This document shows positions 4,706-5,767 of a stretch of 5,767 nucleotides of DNA, piece by piece. Position 1 is the first letter of the stretch. The number at the start of each line of letters is the position of its first letter. Made by a program: the position numbers and the translations under genes. Under the pieces are notes generated by a model. It saw only the letters and a list, made by a program, of their open reading frames with translations. It had not been told where the DNA came from and made no database searches. This DNA is from a bacterium (GTDB lineage: Bacteria; Krumholzibacteriota; Krumholzibacteria; LZORAL124-64-63): the NCBI GenBank assembly GCA_016873405.1, contig VGXH01000142.1, forward strand, positions 1 through 5,767, given 5' to 3'.

Positions 4706-5767
4706 ATGGCCTGGAACGTTCGCCGTCTACTCGTCACGTGGTCCGTCGCGGGCGGACTGCTGGCCCTGGCCGGCCCGGCGGCCGCCGCCTGGTCCCACGA
4801 CCCCATCCTCAACGACGCGCTGTGCACCAACGGCTCGGTGCAGCGCACCGTGCGGGTGGCCGCCGACGGCCTCGGCGGCTGGATCGTGGCCTGGGTGGAC
4901 GAGCGCGGCGGCGGCAACCCCGCCATCTACGCCCAGCGGGTCAACCCCTCCGGTTCGCGCGCCTGGGCGACCGACGGGGTGCTGGCGTACCAGTCGGCGG
5001 GCTTCTTCACGGAATTCGCGCTGGTCGGCGACGGCCAGGGCGGGGCCTTCCTGGCGATGGTCGACAGCCAGGACGCCCTGCAGTACCACGTCTACCTGCA
5101 GCGACTCAATCCGTCCGGCTCGCGCGTCCTGGGCACCGGCGGAGTCGCCGCCGTCGCGGGTTCGGCCTCGGCGCAGATCGATCCCGCCCTGGTCAACACG
5201 GAGGCCGGCGTCGCCGTCGTGGCCTTCGTCGATTCGCGCGCCGCCGGCGGCGACATCTACGCGCAGCGCATCACGGCGGCGGGCGCCCTGACCTGGGGCG
5301 GCGGCGGCGCGCTCGTCTGCGGCGTGGCTTCGATCCAGGGCGCCCCGCAGGCGGTGGCCGACGGCAGCGGCGGGGTGCTGGTCTTCTGGGAGGACGAGCG
5401 CAACGCCGGCAGCACCGGCACCGACCTCTACGGCCAGCGCCTGAATGCCGCCGGTGTCCAGGCGTGGACGGCCGCCGGCGCCGTCGTCAGCGCGGCCGCT
5501 TCGGAGCAATGGAACCTGGCCGTGGCGGCTGACGGCTCGGGCGGCGCCCTGCTGGCCTGGCTCGACGCTCGCAACCAGCCGACCACGGGCACCGACCTCT
5601 ACGCCCAGCGCCTGAACGGCGCGGGCACCGCGCGCTGGTTCAACAACGGGCGACCCGTCTGCACCGTCGCCGGCGACCAGACTGCCGTCGCGATCGCGGC
5701 CGATCCCTACGGCGGGGCGTTCCTCGCCTGGACGGACGGTCGCGTCGACGCCTGGACGGGCGATTTT
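4706..5767 (+). CDS. secreted tandem-repeat, probable beta-propeller protein (3' end outside window)
   Basis: The frame is open for 354 codons to the right edge with no stop. Residues 1-28 form a Sec signal peptide: basic Arg6-Arg7, a Val/Leu/Ala core and AGPAAAA before a likely cut after Ala28. From about residue 50 the protein is built of repeats of 55-57 residues. Each unit has an ADGxGG turn, a hydrophobic strand ending in A-W/F-x-D-x-R, then (I/L)YxQR(L/V)NxxG and a Trp before a Gly-rich turn. QR pairs at 77, 132, 187, 244 and 301 mark five units; a sixth begins at 333. Such repeats are common in exported proteins of FCB-like and uncultured phyla, where the C-terminus often holds a FlgD-like or type IX sorting domain; that part is not visible. 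A propeller fold is an inference from repeat length and strand pattern. Cys40, Cys205 and Cys319 are present in the exported part. Its role, perhaps at the cell surface, is unknown. Confidence 0.85.
   Translation, partial: MAWNVRRLLVTWSVAGGLLALAGPAAAAWSHDPILNDALCTNGSVQRTVRVAADGLGGWIVAWVDERGGGNPAIYAQRVNPSGSRAWATDGVLAYQSAGFFTEFALVGDGQGGAFLAMVDSQDALQYHVYLQRLNPSGSRVLGTGGVAAVAGSASAQIDPALVNTEAGVAVVAFVDSRAAGGDIYAQRITAAGALTWGGGGALVCGVASIQGAPQAVADGSGGVLVFWEDERNAGSTGTDLYGQRLNAAGVQAWTAAGAVVSAAASEQWNLAVAADGSGGALLAWLDARNQPTTGTDLYAQRLNGAGTARWFNNGRPVCTVAGDQTAVAIAADPYGGAFLAWTDGRVDAWTGDF
4856..5767 (+). repeat. tandem coding repeats of 165-171 bp
   Basis: The ADGxGG turn recurs at codons starting at 4865, 5030, 5360, 5531 and 5702, with a diverged unit between the second and third of these (NTEAG in place of DGxGG). 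The pitch is 55 residues for the first units and 57 for the last two. Units 4 and 5 are the most alike, including near-identical DNA around 5417-5447 and 5588-5618. Confidence 0.8.

Noticed and set aside
4218..5532. Long Arg-rich plus-strand frames across the DinB-like and secreted repeat genes
   Set aside because: They run through two real genes and the intergenic gap, are dominated by Arg/Pro/Ala, and contain no domain; the repeat protein frame with its signal peptide and regular units is the true one.
1..5767. CRISPR, tRNA, rRNA, transposase, toxin-antitoxin or defence genes
   Set aside because: I looked for spaced direct repeats, cloverleaf or rRNA-like stretches, terminal inverted repeats and small toxin-antitoxin pairs and saw none; every long stretch is accounted for by ordinary genes.

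Overview
The window is very GC-rich bacterial DNA, with third codon positions almost all G or C. It has seven complete or near-complete genes and one gene fragment, all on the plus strand and tightly packed. No RNA gene, CRISPR array, insertion sequence or phage gene is visible. The secreted repeat protein at the right edge has units ending in a (I/L)YxQRLN-x-x-G-x-x-x-W motif. Proteins of this kind are common in FCB-related and poorly cultured phyla such as Eisenbacteria and Krumholzibacteriota. That taxonomic hint is an inference from protein style only; nothing in the window fixes the lineage. Layout: bases 2-283 hold the 3' end of an unrecognised gene. A compact gene run follows: acylphosphatase (326-598), a Cof-type HAD phosphatase (603-1550), a group II PLP-dependent decarboxylase (1547-3199), a secreted DsbD N-terminal-like protein (3214-3702) and a single-RRM RNA-binding protein (3699-3977). 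Gaps in this run are 4 and 14 nt, and two junctions are 4-nt start/stop overlaps (ATGA and GTGA), so it is very probably one operon with translational coupling. A DinB-like metal-site protein (4033-4569) follows after 55 nt and may belong to the same transcript. A 136-nt gap with a possible promoter precedes a new gene, from 4706 to beyond the right edge. It encodes a signal peptide followed by about five and a half tandem repeats of 55-57 residues, probably beta-propeller-like. Function: the operon products do not form a recognised pathway. Two are small phosphate-hydrolysing enzymes, one decarboxylates an unidentified amino acid, one is a periplasmic redox domain, one binds RNA and one is a probable thiol- or metal-dependent four-helix protein. 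They look like housekeeping and accessory functions sharing a transcript, not a defined system. I do not see convincing evidence of a new defence or mobile system. The points most worth a second look are two in-frame tandem duplications in the decarboxylase gene (one at its stop codon), a possible Tyr-to-Phe change in its catalytic loop, the standalone DsbD-alpha-like protein coupled to an RRM gene, and the recently duplicated units in the secreted repeat protein.
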